Positions 37,372 to 47,484 of a stretch of 64,000 nucleotides of DNA are shown in pieces; the stretch's first letter is position 1; every line of letters starts with the position of its first letter. A program made the position numbers and the translations under genes. A model generated the notes under the pieces. It did not search any database and was not told the origin of the DNA. It saw only the letters and a list, made by a program, of their open reading frames with translations. The stretch comes from Rhizobium etli CFN 42. GTDB taxonomy: Bacteria; Pseudomonadota; Alphaproteobacteria; Rhizobiales; Rhizobiaceae. The stretch lies in assembly GCF_000092045.1 (NCBI RefSeq), contig NC_007761.1, positions 2,669,001 to 2,733,000 of the forward strand, read 5' to 3'.

Positions 37372-38214
37372 TCAACCTCGCTTATATCGCATCCGGAATT
37401 CACGGGGGCTGCAGCCCTCGCGCTCACGAAAGACGCGAGAAAAATAGAACGGGTCTTCGATGCCGACCATGGCTGCGACGGTTTCTATCTTCTCGTCTGA
37501 CGTGGCGAGCAGCTGCTTGGCATGGTCTATACGCGCCCGAAGCTGGAAGTCCTTGGGCGCCATGCCCGTTTCAGCGATGAATTTCCGCCGCAGCGTCGCC
37601 GGCGATATGCCGTGCTCCGCGGCAAACGAGGCAAGGTCGAGAGGCTGCAGCGCCCTGCCCCGCAGCGACTCGACGAGATCGCCGGTCGCGTCCTCGCCTT
37701 CGCGACCTGCAGCAGCGCTCGCCTGCCGCGCGGTGGCGATGACAATGCCATGGAGCGCCAATGCCGCCGAGGCCTGCCCGAGATGGCTGTCGTCGACGAG
37801 ATCGGCATGCAGCCGCGCGAAGAGCCGCACCACCTCCTCGATCTGGCGTAACCTCACGAGTGGATGGCGCTCGCCAATCAGCCGCATCCGCAGGAAATCC
37901 CGTGTGAACGGGCCTTCGAACAGCGCCCAGCGCTCGTCCCATCCGGCGTCGTCGGGCCCATAGGAATGGAGACGGTTCGGAAACAGCCAGAAGAGCGCCG
38001 GCCCTTCCACGCGCTGGCGCCCGCCGACGGTTGTTTCGAGAAAGCCCTGCCCGCGCTCCACCAGCACGGCCGCAAAACTCGGCAGCTTCCTGTCCTTCAC
38101 CGCATGGCGCGCATGCTGCCTGCCGCTGCCGATCACGGCAAGCCCGCCTGCCGCAGCGAGGGGAGATCGATAGATGGCGTCAGCTTCTCTCATGAGCGAA
38201 AAATCCAGCTGCAA
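37372..38214 (-). CDS. AraC family regulator with cupin-like sensor
   Basis: 280 aa. The N-terminal half is an AraC-type ligand-binding beta barrel (LFPNRLHSYGP). The C-terminal half has two helix-turn-helices: LDLASFAAEHGISPATLRRK, then IETVAAMVGIEDPFYFSRVF and REREGCSPREFRMRY. A TTG at 38214 with GGAGGAAAG directly upstream is the likely start; an ATG at 38193 has no ribosome site. It is divergent from a PhyH dioxygenase gene across a 73-bp gap and presumably activates it. Confidence 0.88.
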   Translation of the reverse strand: MQLDFSLMREADAIYRSPLAAAGGLAVIGSGRQHARHAVKDRKLPSFAAVLVERGQGFLETTVGGRQRVEGPALFWLFPNRLHSYGPDDAGWDERWALFEGPFTRDFLRMRLIGERHPLVRLRQIEEVVRLFARLHADLVDDSHLGQASAALALHGIVIATARQASAAAGREGEDATGDLVESLRGRALQPLDLASFAAEHGISPATLRRKFIAETGMAPKDFQLRARIDHAKQLLATSDEKIETVAAMVGIEDPFYFSRVFREREGCSPREFRMRYKRG

Positions 38215-38287
38215 CTTTCCTCCATGGCGATTGGCTCACGTAACAAGCAAGCTGGAGGCAGGAAAAGTCAAAGCAGGAATGAATGAA

Positions 38288-39211
38288 ATGTCAATTGCTG
38301 TGAATGCCGCCGGGATGGGAGTGACGCAAACGCCCCTCGCCGCCCATGGCAAAACAATCCCCGCTGAAAGGCTCGGCCCGCTCGCGCCGACCGATCCCGG
38401 TATCGGCATTGAGGCTATCCGCCGCCGCTATGAGGAGGATGGTTATGTCTGGCTGAGTGGCCTCCTGCCGCGCGCCGAAGTGATCGACTTCCGCCGTTGG
38501 GTCTTCACCCACCTCGCCGAAACCGGCCTGCTGGCGCTCGGCCATGATTTCGCACTCGGCATCGCGGCCGCCGAAGGCTTCGACTGGAATCTCGCCAACC
38601 GCCGCCTAATGTCGATCGTCCGCTCCGCCGCCTATGAAGGCTTCTGCGCCCAACCGCGACTCGTCCGCTTCATGGACGCCTTTGTCCAGGGCATCTCCTA
38701 TCTCCATAAACGCAAGCTGATGCGTTATGTCCAACCCGGCACGGCGGTGGCCACACCCGCCCATTACGATCTCGTCTATCTTCGCGGCGGCACCAGTCGC
38801 CTCGTCACCGCCTGGATCCCGATCGGCGACATCCCGGCCGAAATGGGCGGCGTCGTCTATCTCGAAAGCTCGCATGCGCTCGGCCGCAGGATGGAGGCGG
38901 AATTCCAGGCGAACAGCGGCACTCTCTCGCCGGAAGAACGGATCAGCGCCTATAACAATCACATGGCCGAAGGCGGCTGGATCTCCAAAGACCTGCCCGA
39001 TATGGCCGAGCGCTTCGACGCCCGCTGGCTCGCCGCCGATTACGAGGCCGGCGACGTCGTGCTGCACTCCCCCTACATGATCCACGCCGCCACCAACAAC
39101 GAGGACCGCGCCGGGCGCCTGCGCCTCTCCACCGACATCCGCTACCAGAACGTCGACGACGAAATCGATGCCCGCTGGAGCAACCACTGGAGCCTGGGGG
39201 ATATGCTGTAG
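38288..39211 (+). CDS. phytanoyl-CoA dioxygenase (PhyH) family Fe(II)/2-oxoglutarate enzyme
   Basis: 307 aa jelly-roll oxygenase. Iron ligands are H159 and D161 in AHYDLVYL and the distal His at about 266 in PYMIHAATNN. The 2-oxoglutarate arginine is in GRLRLSTDIRYQ. Bacterial members hydroxylate small molecules such as amino acids and ectoine, not only phytanoyl-CoA. AGGA lies 5 nt before the ATG at 38288; an ATG three codons earlier has poor spacing. Control by the divergent AraC protein is likely. A PLP decarboxylase follows after 444 bp. Confidence 0.9.
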   Translation: MSIAVNAAGMGVTQTPLAAHGKTIPAERLGPLAPTDPGIGIEAIRRRYEEDGYVWLSGLLPRAEVIDFRRWVFTHLAETGLLALGHDFALGIAAAEGFDWNLANRRLMSIVRSAAYEGFCAQPRLVRFMDAFVQGISYLHKRKLMRYVQPGTAVATPAHYDLVYLRGGTSRLVTAWIPIGDIPAEMGGVVYLESSHALGRRMEAEFQANSGTLSPEERISAYNNHMAEGGWISKDLPDMAERFDARWLAADYEAGDVVLHSPYMIHAATNNEDRAGRLRLSTDIRYQNVDDEIDARWSNHWSLGDML

Positions 39212-39655
39212 GGCTGATGTCGGAGACTGGCTCCCGACCCTTGATACGTCTTGGGCAAGCAGTTCCACAATCCCGGCCGCCCAGCCACTCGATGCGAGCT
39301 GCAGCCTCCTCATGGAGGCGAATTCAAATCTCAAAGCGTCCAACTGTCGCGAAACCATATCAAGCCAAGGCGTGGAAGGCGCGGATGAGTACGTCGTCGT
39401 GCAAGTCGATGGCAATGTTTTCCAGCGAGATAAGGACCGACGAACTGGTGGAGACATTGGCCGCTGATGCATTCCCGGTCCAATGATCCGGATAAATCGA
39501 GACGGATGCAGCCGCTTATGTCGCCGCCCGGCCGATCCACCGCCACCATGTGAGCCCTTCAATCCTCCGATGAAAGGCTCTAAGCTGCCCGCGCCGGAAG
39601 CTTGCTTGGAGGCGGTCCCCGGGGCCGGCGGCGCTCGGCTGAGGGGGGACCCCGC
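39212..39655. other. intergenic region between dioxygenase and decarboxylase
   Basis: 444 bp with no supported gene. Frames in it lack protein-like composition. GC-rich direct runs just before 39656 (GGTCCCCGGGG, GGGGGGACCCC) may form a leader hairpin for the decarboxylase mRNA. Confidence 0.3.
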
Positions 39656-41071
39656 ATGTCGGCAATCGCATCTTTGTTTCAGGAAGCCGCCCGGCTTGCA
39701 GCCGGATTTCGTGAGCGCGCGCCGGCCCGCCATGTGCCCCGGCACGACTATGCCGCCTCGCTCGCCGCCTTCGATGAGCCGCTGCCGGCGGCCGGCGCCG
39801 ATATGGCCGAGGTCATCAGGCAGCTCGCCACGGACGCCGAGCCCGGCCTGCATTTCACCACCGGACCGCGCTTCTTCGGCTGGGTCATCGGCGGCTCTCA
39901 TCCCGTCGGCGTCGCGGCCGATTTCCTGACCAGCGCCTGGGGCCAGAATGCCGGAAACCACGTCGCCGCCCCGGCCGCGGCTGCCGTCGAAACCATCGCG
40001 GCCAGATGGCTTCTTGACATCCTGCAGCTGCCAGCCGAAAGCTCTGTGGGCTTCGTCACGGGAGCCACAGTCGCCAATTTCACCTGCCTTGCCGCCGCCC
40101 GCGGCGAGGTGCTGCGCAAGGCAGGCTGGGATGCGGATGCCAAAGGCCTGTTCGGCGCGCCCGAGATCACCGTGCTGATCGGCGACGACGCCCACACGAC
40201 GGTCTTCTCCGCACTGCAATTCCTCGGCCTCGGTCATGACCGCGTGCTGCGCCTTCCGACCGATCCAATGGGCCGGATCGATCCGGCCGCACTCGGCGAC
40301 GCGCTTGCCCCGGTCAGCGGCCCCTGCATCGCCATCCTCCAGGCCGGGCAGATCAATACCGGCGGCTTCGACGATTTCATCCGCTTGATCCCGGGCCTAA
40401 GAGAAAAAGGCGCCTGGGTGCATGTCGACGGCGCCTTCGGCCTCTGGGCGCAGGCATCGGAAAAATTCAGCCATCTCAGCCGCGGTATCGAGGCGGCCGA
40501 CAGCTGGGCGACGGACGGTCATAAATGGCTGCAGACGCCCTATGACTGCGGCTATGCAATCGTGCGCAACGAGCTTGCCCATCGCCGCGCTATGACGATC
40601 GCCGCAAGCTACCTGCCGCTCGCAGCCGCGGGCGAGCGCGATCCCTCCCATTACGTGCCGGAGCTTTCCCGGCGCGCCCGCGGCTTCGCCACCTGGGCGA
40701 TGCTGAAACATCTCGGCCGCGACGGCATCGCCGCCCTCATCGACCAATGTTGCGCGTCGGCTCGCCTGCTGGCCGAGCATCTCCAACGCGAACCGGGGAT
40801 CACTATCTTGAACGAGATCACGCTGAACCAGCTCATCCTCCGCTTCGCTGCCGACCGCCCGGACGATGAAAGCGACGCGATCACCCGCGAGACCATCGCA
40901 AAGATCCGCGACGACGCCACCCTCTTCGCCGGCGGCGCCAAATGGCGCGGCCGCGACGTCCTGCGCCTGTCCGTCACCAATTTCCAGACGACCGCAGACG
41001 AAGCCCGGCGGGCGGCGGAAAGCATCATCGCTGCCTTCCGGAGTGTCAGCAACGACTCTCGCCCGCACTGA
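39656..41071 (+). CDS. group II PLP-dependent amino acid decarboxylase
   Basis: 471 aa, aromatic-L-amino-acid/glutamate decarboxylase family. The PLP lysine is K290 in TDGHKWLQ, with the ring-nitrogen aspartate in HVDGAFGLW (about residue 258). The phosphate-binding GFVTGATVANFTC block is present. Substrate is open; the family covers Tyr, Trp, DOPA, Asp and diaminobutyrate. Start at 39656 avoids a GC-rich leader; in-frame codons further upstream lack a ribosome site. Same strand as the PhyH gene, but whether co-transcribed is unclear. Confidence 0.9.
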   Translation: MSAIASLFQEAARLAAGFRERAPARHVPRHDYAASLAAFDEPLPAAGADMAEVIRQLATDAEPGLHFTTGPRFFGWVIGGSHPVGVAADFLTSAWGQNAGNHVAAPAAAAVETIAARWLLDILQLPAESSVGFVTGATVANFTCLAAARGEVLRKAGWDADAKGLFGAPEITVLIGDDAHTTVFSALQFLGLGHDRVLRLPTDPMGRIDPAALGDALAPVSGPCIAILQAGQINTGGFDDFIRLIPGLREKGAWVHVDGAFGLWAQASEKFSHLSRGIEAADSWATDGHKWLQTPYDCGYAIVRNELAHRRAMTIAASYLPLAAAGERDPSHYVPELSRRARGFATWAMLKHLGRDGIAALIDQCCASARLLAEHLQREPGITILNEITLNQLILRFAADRPDDESDAITRETIAKIRDDATLFAGGAKWRGRDVLRLSVTNFQTTADEARRAAESIIAAFRSVSNDSRPH

Positions 41072-41099
41072 TTGGCTTTGTGAAGCGCCGCCAATTCAC

Positions 41100-41215
41100 A
41101 GCGATGCTGCCAGGTGCCCAGCCACCCGCCCCCGTCCTCAAGGCTCCGGCCTCTGGCCTGCGCGCCTCAGGACGAGGTCGGCCGCAGCCCGGCACCACCG
41201 CAGTTCCTCGCACAT
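41100..41215. repeat. palindromic repeat element
   Basis: CCCCCGTCCTCAAGGCTCC followed by GGCCTCTGGCC (perfect dyad) and CGCGCCTCAGGACGAGG. It is an inverted version of the units at 49.7 and 54.8 kb. Confidence 0.5.
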
Positions 41216-41323
41216 AGCTGATCGGCTATTGACTCATCTTCGAGCAAAGCTACCGTTCTCCTCTGGGTTGAGGGCTTCGGCCCAGCGCTCTCCTTTGTCC
41301 CGCTTCACGTTCCACGGTTTCCC

Positions 41324-41812
41324 ATGTCTCTATCTCTCCCTGTGATCGCCGCTCTTCTCGCTCTGATCCCGGCCGCCTCCCATGCCAGCGAGGCACGTGG
41401 CAAATCCACGCCTCCTCTGGAGAAGGACTGCGTGGAGGTCAGCGGAACTGCTCTGTCAGCAATAGCCGAAGACCCGGCCTATGCGGCAGCCGAGCTCAAA
41501 TGCGGCGCAAAGCTGTCGCTGGTGCTCCGGCGCCAGACCGGCAGGAACGGAGCCCTTCCCGTCTGGATCGTCGTCGACCAGGTGACGATCTCAAAGCCGT
41601 CGCCCCGCCACGAGCTTCTGCAGCCGGCCTATTGCTCATCCAGCCGGTTTCCCGACGTCGCCGTCTTCGCGCTCGGCAGGATGGTGGAGCAACCGGATGG
41701 CTCCTATCGATCCGAGGATGTGGTCAAAGCCTGGCGGTTCGACATCAAGCGCGAAAGGCTGGCAGCCATTCCCGCCGACGGCGTGATATGCGCGTTGGAC
41801 GGGGGTGATTGA
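41324..41812 (+). CDS. secreted hypothetical protein
   Basis: 162 aa with a signal peptide (MSLSLPVIAALLALIPAASHA). The mature part has three cysteines (KDCVEV, LKCGAK, AYCSSS) plus a fourth near the end (VICALDGGD), suggesting two disulfides in the periplasm. It contains the WIVVDQVTI strand and DVVKAWRFDIKRERL. No family is recognised. Not part of an operon. Confidence 0.65.
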   Translation: MSLSLPVIAALLALIPAASHASEARGKSTPPLEKDCVEVSGTALSAIAEDPAYAAAELKCGAKLSLVLRRQTGRNGALPVWIVVDQVTISKPSPRHELLQPAYCSSSRFPDVAVFALGRMVEQPDGSYRSEDVVKAWRFDIKRERLAAIPADGVICALDGGD

Positions 41813-41834
41813 CGGTCTGTGCGGCGATTCCGAT

Positions 41835-42000
41835 GATAAGCCACCTCCGTCCTTCAAGGCTTCAGCCTCCGCATCTCGGTACGAAGGCTAACCGTTGTGC
41901 CAAGTGCCGCCGAGGCTGACGACAAACCAAGCGCCGCCTTCTCTCCGCCCTCTTCCCGAGGCGCCCCGCAGCGGCCTCGAAGGACGAGGCCGGCTACCAT
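41835..42000. repeat. palindromic repeat elements
   Basis: Two units: CCGTCCTTCAAGGCTTCAGC (about 41849) and GCGGCCTCGAAGGACGAGGC (about 41971-41990). They fill the gap between convergent genes and may serve as terminators. Confidence 0.5.
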
Positions 42001-42047
42001 GAGCTATTGGATTTAATGGAACCAGCGGAAAGGTGAAATTTCCGGCT

Positions 42048-42470
42048 TCATCGTCGAACGGCAACGACCGAGCTGGTGCGGTAACGTGACAGCTGGACGC
42101 GGTTGGATTGGTTGCCGCCGAAGAGATAAACATATTGCCGTCGTTGGTCGAAGTGGTCGAACAGGCTGACGTGGAAGCGCCTGCCGCTTCGAATGACAAC
42201 GACGTCCCCCCGCCTTGCCGAGCGGAAGAAGACAGGCTTGCCAAAGCCTTTCCAGGAAACTGCCATATTGGGATTGGGCGGCGGCTGCCGGGACGATCGT
42301 TTGGCGACGAAGGCGAGGAAGGCTCCGCACCACGACGTTCTGCGGGGATTGATGCCGAGAAAGGAAATAGAACGTTCGTGCATGCGATTATATTTCGAAG
42401 CCGTGACGAGCATGTCGGCCTCACACGGCACGGCAAAAACCGTGAGGGCTATGACGAGAATAATTTTCAT
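42048..42470 (-). CDS. TIGR02594-like secreted NlpC/P60-fold protein
   Basis: 140 aa with a signal peptide (MKIILVIALTVFAVPCEA). The catalytic Cys lies in RRTSWCGAFLAFVA, the His in FHVSLFDHFD, and the LFGGNQSNRVQLSRY block is diagnostic of TIGR02594 cysteine peptidase-like proteins. It probably cleaves peptidoglycan peptides or amides in the periplasm. The gene begins in an AT-rich region, with GGTGAG upstream. Confidence 0.8.
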   Translation of the reverse strand: MKIILVIALTVFAVPCEADMLVTASKYNRMHERSISFLGINPRRTSWCGAFLAFVAKRSSRQPPPNPNMAVSWKGFGKPVFFRSARRGDVVVIRSGRRFHVSLFDHFDQRRQYVYLFGGNQSNRVQLSRYRTSSVVAVRR

Positions 42471-42887
42471 TGTTTCTCACCATTGTTTGGATAATTTGGA
42501 ACATCCGAAATGTGGCGAAGAAAAAATCGCGGACGGAACGTATATTTGAATCATGGCGGCAATTAGAAGCAATTTAACCGCGTATTTTTTCAAGATTTAA
42601 AGAAATAAAACTTAGGCGCCAGCAACAGTACCCCGCGAAAACGGACAATGTGGCAACCTCCAAGCGCTCGGCTGTCGAAGTCGAAAAATGGAGAATTCGA
42701 TGTCGGGGGTGACGAGAGCCCGACGCCATATGGGAGCAGAAGCGGAACAATCCGCCGGCAACTCGCAACCACCCGGAAGAACGCGCATTAGTTACGACGG
42801 GATTTATATTTCCAGGATCGCAGCGAATACTTCGAAATGTAGTGGGTTTTTTTTACCCGCCATCTTCGACCTGGCCGGATCGCAAAT
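42471..42887. other. AT-rich intergenic region
   Basis: 417 bp, clearly lower in GC than its neighbours, with a T8 run near 42847. No gene can be supported; open frames have no recognisable pattern. The T run lies past the antiporter stop on the other strand, so it is not its terminator. Confidence 0.35.
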
Positions 42888-44471
42888 TCAGGCTTTGGCT
42901 GAAATCGCGCTCAACTCCTCCAGATCGAGATCCCGTTCCAGCTCCTCCAGCGTCTCGTCGTCGATATCACCGGCGCGATGGAGACGAATGAGTTCCCGGC
43001 GTCCTGTTGCAACCGCCTCGAGAACGACATCGAAATGAGCATGGAGTACAGGAATATAATGTTCCGTTCTGGCTGCGTAATCGACGATCGCCGTGGCACG
43101 GCGCTGGTACCGTTCGAGCAATTGAGGGTGGATAAGATTTCCCTCGGGATCATATGCCAGGTTTTGAATGGTTCCAAGCTGCGCCTGCGCCATGGCGGCT
43201 TCGGCCTGACTCATCGTCAGACGCGCTCTCTCCGTCTCCGGCTCCACCAGCTGTGCCCAGGCAATAATCCGCCCCAAACTTGTTCCCTGGACGAGCACGG
43301 TTCCGAGAATGAGGGAAAATGATGTTGCGAGGATGAAGTCGCGGCCGGGGAATTCTTCTGGCAGGCTGAGCGCCAGGGCGAGCGTCACCACACCGCGCAC
43401 GCCGGTCCAGCTGAGGACGGTGGCGCCACCGGCGCCCAGCGGCTGGGCGCGTTTGAACCCCAGCGACGCGCAGAGCCGGATGACCAGATCTGAGGCGAAG
43501 ACCCACGCAAAGCGGGCGATCACGAGCATCACGAGGATCGCCAGCATCGGCAGTCCCATGGTGGCGATCACTGTGGCGAAACCGCCGCCGCGCTCGACGA
43601 CATCGCGCAACGACAGCCCAATCAATGTGAAAACAGAAGCTTCCATCAGGAAGATCATCACAGTCCAGAAGGACGTGCCTCGCATGCGCATTGCGGCCGA
43701 GAATACCGTGTGCTGGTGCCAGGAAGCGATCAGGCCCGTCGTAACGGTGGCGATAACGCCGGAAACATGCAGCAATTCGCCGAGCAGATAGGAAATCCAG
43801 GCGAGCAGCACAGTGGCGGCGATGATCAGATATTCGTCGCCCAGGCGCCGGACGAATTTCACCCATGCCGTTCCCACGATGACGCCGACAATGGCGCCGC
43901 CGAGCGCCAGCACAAGGAAGCTGGCAGCCGCCTCCACCGCACTGAAACTTCCTGTTGCGGCGGCGGCGACGGCAAAGCGGAAGAGAACCAGACCGCTCGC
44001 ATCGTTCAGCAAACTCTCGCCTTCCAGCAGAATCTGCAGCCGCCGCGGCAGCCTTACGCGCTCCAGCACGGCACGGGCCGACACCGCATCAGGCGGTGCA
44101 ACGATCGCGCCAAGTGCTGCACAGGCGGCCCAGGGAAGTGACGGAAAGAGAAGATGGGTCACGACGGCCACGACGGCACAGGTGAAGAATACCGCTCCGA
44201 CGGCGAGCGAAGCGATGCCGATCATATGGCGACGCAGCCGCACGAGAGCAATGGACCAGGCTCCGTCCATCAAGAGGGGCGGCAAGAAGATAACGAGCAC
44301 CAGCCCGGGATCGACGGTAATCGCCGGCAGCCCCGGCACGAAGGCCAGCAGAGCACCGCCGGCCAGCAGCGCCACGGACGGCGGCAATCCCAGCCTGTGG
44401 GCAGCGTAGTGCAGCGCGATGATTGCAAGCAACATCGCAATGACCAGCTCGAACAATTGAGTGGGTTCCAT
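42888..44471 (-). CDS. CPA1-family Na+/H+ antiporter
   Basis: 527 aa. About twelve membrane segments fill residues 1-400; the ion-binding region reads [18 protein letters not shown], with the Asp pair (ND) essential in NhaP/NHE carriers, and [19 protein letters not shown] is the second signature. A soluble 120-residue C-terminal helical tail follows. It exports Na+ or K+ against protons. It is divergent from kup across 213 bp, an arrangement that suggests shared control of cation balance. Confidence 0.92.
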   Translation of the reverse strand: MEPTQLFELVIAMLLAIIALHYAAHRLGLPPSVALLAGGALLAFVPGLPAITVDPGLVLVIFLPPLLMDGAWSIALVRLRRHMIGIASLAVGAVFFTCAVVAVVTHLLFPSLPWAACAALGAIVAPPDAVSARAVLERVRLPRRLQILLEGESLLNDASGLVLFRFAVAAAATGSFSAVEAAASFLVLALGGAIVGVIVGTAWVKFVRRLGDEYLIIAATVLLAWISYLLGELLHVSGVIATVTTGLIASWHQHTVFSAAMRMRGTSFWTVMIFLMEASVFTLIGLSLRDVVERGGGFATVIATMGLPMLAILVMLVIARFAWVFASDLVIRLCASLGFKRAQPLGAGGATVLSWTGVRGVVTLALALSLPEEFPGRDFILATSFSLILGTVLVQGTSLGRIIAWAQLVEPETERARLTMSQAEAAMAQAQLGTIQNLAYDPEGNLIHPQLLERYQRRATAIVDYAARTEHYIPVLHAHFDVVLEAVATGRRELIRLHRAGDIDDETLEELERDLDLEELSAISAKA

Positions 44472-44684
44472 CTCGCTTGGCCCCGGCCTGATACTGATTT
44501 CGGATGGCTACTACATAATTTTCAGAACCGAAATCTATTCATTCTGAACGTCTTTCGGCAGCCGTGCCGGGCCAGCCTCCATGCTCGCTTCGTCACGAAA
44601 AGTTTGCAACGGTACGAATTTACTTGCCCTTCTTCAATGCGGCATATCTTTCTGTCTGTAAGCAAGCGGCATGAGCGGGGAAAC
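44472..44684. promoter_or_regulatory. divergent control region antiporter/kup
   Basis: 213 bp that must carry both promoters. It is AT-rich at the antiporter end (ACTACATAATTTTCAGAAC). No c-di-AMP or K+-sensing element (ydaO, kimA) could be recognised. Confidence 0.35.
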
Positions 44685-46586
44685 ATGACTTCAACACATG
44701 CGGACAAGACCGGTGATGTCGCCAGCCGGACCGGCTTTGTCGGATTGGTCGTCGGCGCCATCGGCGTCGTCTATGGTGATATCGGCACCAGCCCGCTTTA
44801 CGCCTTTCGCGAGGCGCTCAGACCGTTCACGGCCGATGGCGTCCACGAGTTCGAGGTAATTGGTCTTATTTCGCTGATGATCTGGACGCTGACGATCATC
44901 GTGACCTTCAAGTATGTTCTGTTTCTTCTCAGGGCGGACAATGACGGCGAAGGCGGTACGCTCTCGCTTCTCGCTCTCCTGATGAAAAAGATGGGACGAA
45001 ACGTGCCCGTGCTGTTCTTCGCCGGCCTGATCGGATCGGCACTTTTCATCGGCGACGCGATGATCACGCCTGCCTTGTCGGTCATGTCCGCGCTTGAAGG
45101 CTTGAAGCTGATTACCCCAGCTTTTGCCGAATACGTTCCGCCTCTGTCGGCGGCGATCATGATCGTTCTATTTGCCGCCCAGTCGCGGGGGACCGCCGCT
45201 GTTTCGATGTTTTTCGGGCCAATAACGGTCTTGTGGTTCTTTGCCATGGCGGCAGGCGGCGTGATCCATATCGGCGACGATTGGAGGATTCTGGCCGCAA
45301 TCAACCCCATCAACGCGCTCTCGTTCCTCGCTCATGCCGGCACAGTTGGGCTCATCGTCCTCGGGGCGGTATTTCTGACAGTCACGGGCGCCGAAGCGCT
45401 CTATGCCGATCTCGGCCATTTCGGGCGGCGCCCGATCCAGATGGCGTGGTTCGTGCTCGTCTTTCCGGCATTGCTGCTGAATTACCTCGGGCAAGGCGCG
45501 CTGGTTCTCAGCCAACCCGCAGCGAGCGCCGATCCGTTCTTTCTGATGTATCCCGACTGGGCCTTGCTGCCAGTGGTTCTTCTGGCGACGCTCGCGACTA
45601 TCATCGCCAGCCAAGCCGTGATCACTGGCGCATTTTCTTTGGCCCGGCAGGCGGTTCACCTCGGCTTCCTGCCACGGCTACGGATCAAGTTCACCTCGGA
45701 GACCAATACCGGCCAGATTTACGTGCCGAGTGTCAATCTCCTCCTGCTGACCGGCGTGCTCATGCTGATCTTTTCCTTCGGCGACTCCGAGTCGCTGGCG
45801 ACGGCCTACGGCATTTCGGTGACTGGAGCCATGGTGATCACAACCATGCTGGCCTTCCAGTTTCTCCGCGCCGTCTGGGGATACTCCTTCATGCTCGCAT
45901 CTGCAGCGCTTTTGCCGCTCTTCGTCATCGAAGTCGTCTTCCTCGCAGCCAACCTGCTGAAAATCCAAGACGGCGGCTGGGTTCCGGTCGCCTTGGCGCT
46001 GGCGATCATGACTTTGATGTGGACATGGACCCGCGGGCAGACCTACCTCAAGAAACTGCGGGCCAACAACGAAATTCCGCTTGATTCCTTCATTCGATCG
46101 ATCGAGCGGAAGTCGGACCATTCACCGGTTACCGTTCCGGGAACGGCGGTTTTTCTAACCAGCGTGCCAGACCGGACGCCGAACGTTCTGCTCCACAATC
46201 TGAAGCACAATCATGTGCTCCACGAACAGAACGTCATCCTGACTGTCTGGACCGAGGACGAACCCTATGTTCCCGACAACAGGCGCATCAAGATAAGCCA
46301 GCTCTCACCGCGTTTCGTGCGTCTCGATATCAATTTCGGCTTCATGGACGATCCCGACGTCACCAGGGCGCTGGCTCTCTGCCGGGAGGGAGGCTTCAAG
46401 TTCGAGATCATGAAAACGTCGTTCTATCTCGGTCGCCGCAACCTCGTCAGGACGCCGAACACCGGCCTGCCCGGCTGGCAGGAACGCATATTCATGGCGC
46501 TGGAAGGCTTTGCCATCGACCCCTCCGACTATTTCAACCTGCCGTCAAACCGCGTCGTCGAGCTTGGCGAACAGGTTGCCATCTAA
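44685..46586 (+). CDS. kup: low-affinity potassium transporter Kup
   Basis: 633 aa K+/H+ symporter. The N-terminal signature is [20 protein letters not shown], followed by 12 membrane segments, with the conserved acidic residues in [19 protein letters not shown] and [15 protein letters not shown] soluble C-terminal domain of about 150 residues ends GEQVAI. AGCGGGGAAAC is a modest ribosome site; the ATG at 44685 is a standard Kup start. Rhizobia often carry several kup genes; which this is cannot be told here. Confidence 0.94.
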   Translation: MTSTHADKTGDVASRTGFVGLVVGAIGVVYGDIGTSPLYAFREALRPFTADGVHEFEVIGLISLMIWTLTIIVTFKYVLFLLRADNDGEGGTLSLLALLMKKMGRNVPVLFFAGLIGSALFIGDAMITPALSVMSALEGLKLITPAFAEYVPPLSAAIMIVLFAAQSRGTAAVSMFFGPITVLWFFAMAAGGVIHIGDDWRILAAINPINALSFLAHAGTVGLIVLGAVFLTVTGAEALYADLGHFGRRPIQMAWFVLVFPALLLNYLGQGALVLSQPAASADPFFLMYPDWALLPVVLLATLATIIASQAVITGAFSLARQAVHLGFLPRLRIKFTSETNTGQIYVPSVNLLLLTGVLMLIFSFGDSESLATAYGISVTGAMVITTMLAFQFLRAVWGYSFMLASAALLPLFVIEVVFLAANLLKIQDGGWVPVALALAIMTLMWTWTRGQTYLKKLRANNEIPLDSFIRSIERKSDHSPVTVPGTAVFLTSVPDRTPNVLLHNLKHNHVLHEQNVILTVWTEDEPYVPDNRRIKISQLSPRFVRLDINFGFMDDPDVTRALALCREGGFKFEIMKTSFYLGRRNLVRTPNTGLPGWQERIFMALEGFAIDPSDYFNLPSNRVVELGEQVAI

Positions 46587-46708
46587 AGTCTGATGGCCTC
46601 GCCCTGCTTCGCGCCGACAGCCTCGTCACCGTCGATCATTGCCGGGAATTAACTGGAAGTCGCGGCCTATCCCCCTTACACGCCGGGTCTTGAGACAAAG
46701 GAGGACAT

Positions 46709-47484
46709 ATGAAGAGGCGGACTCTTGTACTTGGCGGCGCCGCGATTGCCGCATCGTCGGTCGTTGCGGCGGCAATCTGGCCGCGGCGACATGTCGTGGT
46801 GGCAGCCAGGACATTCGACTGGAAGGGCACTGATTTTCTGAGTGGCGGCACCAAGTCTGTCGCCTTGGAAAAGCTGCCCGCGCCGCTCTTCCGCACTCGC
46901 CCGAATTGCGTCGTGACCATCGCCCAGACCCTTGGTCCCTGCCATGTCAACGACGTGCCGGCCCGCCAGGATATCTCGGAAGGAGAAGCCGGGCTACCGT
47001 TGCGGCTGGCCCTCCGTATCGTCCATGCAGCCGATTGCCGGCCGGTCGAAAACGCCGATATCGAAATCTGGCATACCGATCACCGTGGCATCTACTCCGG
47101 CCGAGAGGCTGCGAGGATGTGTACGCTTGGTGATGCCGAGGCGATAAGCGGGCTCGCATTTCGCGGCCGCCAGCTGACTGACAAGGCCGGGCAGGCAAGT
47201 TTTTTGACCGCCTATCCGGGATGGTATAGTGGCCGCACCCCGCATGTTCATTGCCGCATCCTGGTAGACGGCAAGGAGCTTCTCGTCAGTCAGGTCTATT
47301 CGACGATGCCCTGAGCGACATCGTCTATGGTGAGCATTCCGACTATCGTGGACGCCCCCGACGCGATACGCGTAACGACGATGACGGCCTCATTCCGCAG
47401 GACGCCACCGATCATATCTTCGATTTTGAGAAGCTTGATGGCGGCGTGCTTTCCGCTACGATTACGATCGGCCTCTCTTCCTGA
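46709..47484 (+). pseudogene. Tat-exported intradiol dioxygenase-like protein, frameshifted
   Basis: The N-terminus MKRRTLVLGGAAIAASSVVA is a twin-arginine-like export signal. The domain has TLGPCHVNDV, ADIEIWHTDHRGIYSG (first Tyr ligand), YPGWYSGRTPHVHCRI (second Tyr and both His iron ligands) and VSQVY. Two codons later the frame hits TGA. One added base near 47300 restores FDDALSDIVYGEHSDYRG... to ATITIGLSS at 47484, giving about 258 aa. All four iron ligands are upstream of the break. It may be active as a truncated protein, but the C-terminal strand would be lost. Confidence 0.78.

Noticed and set aside
42688..43038. 116-codon frame near the antiporter 3' end
   Set aside because: It runs into the antisense of the antiporter and has Arg/Ser-rich noise composition.
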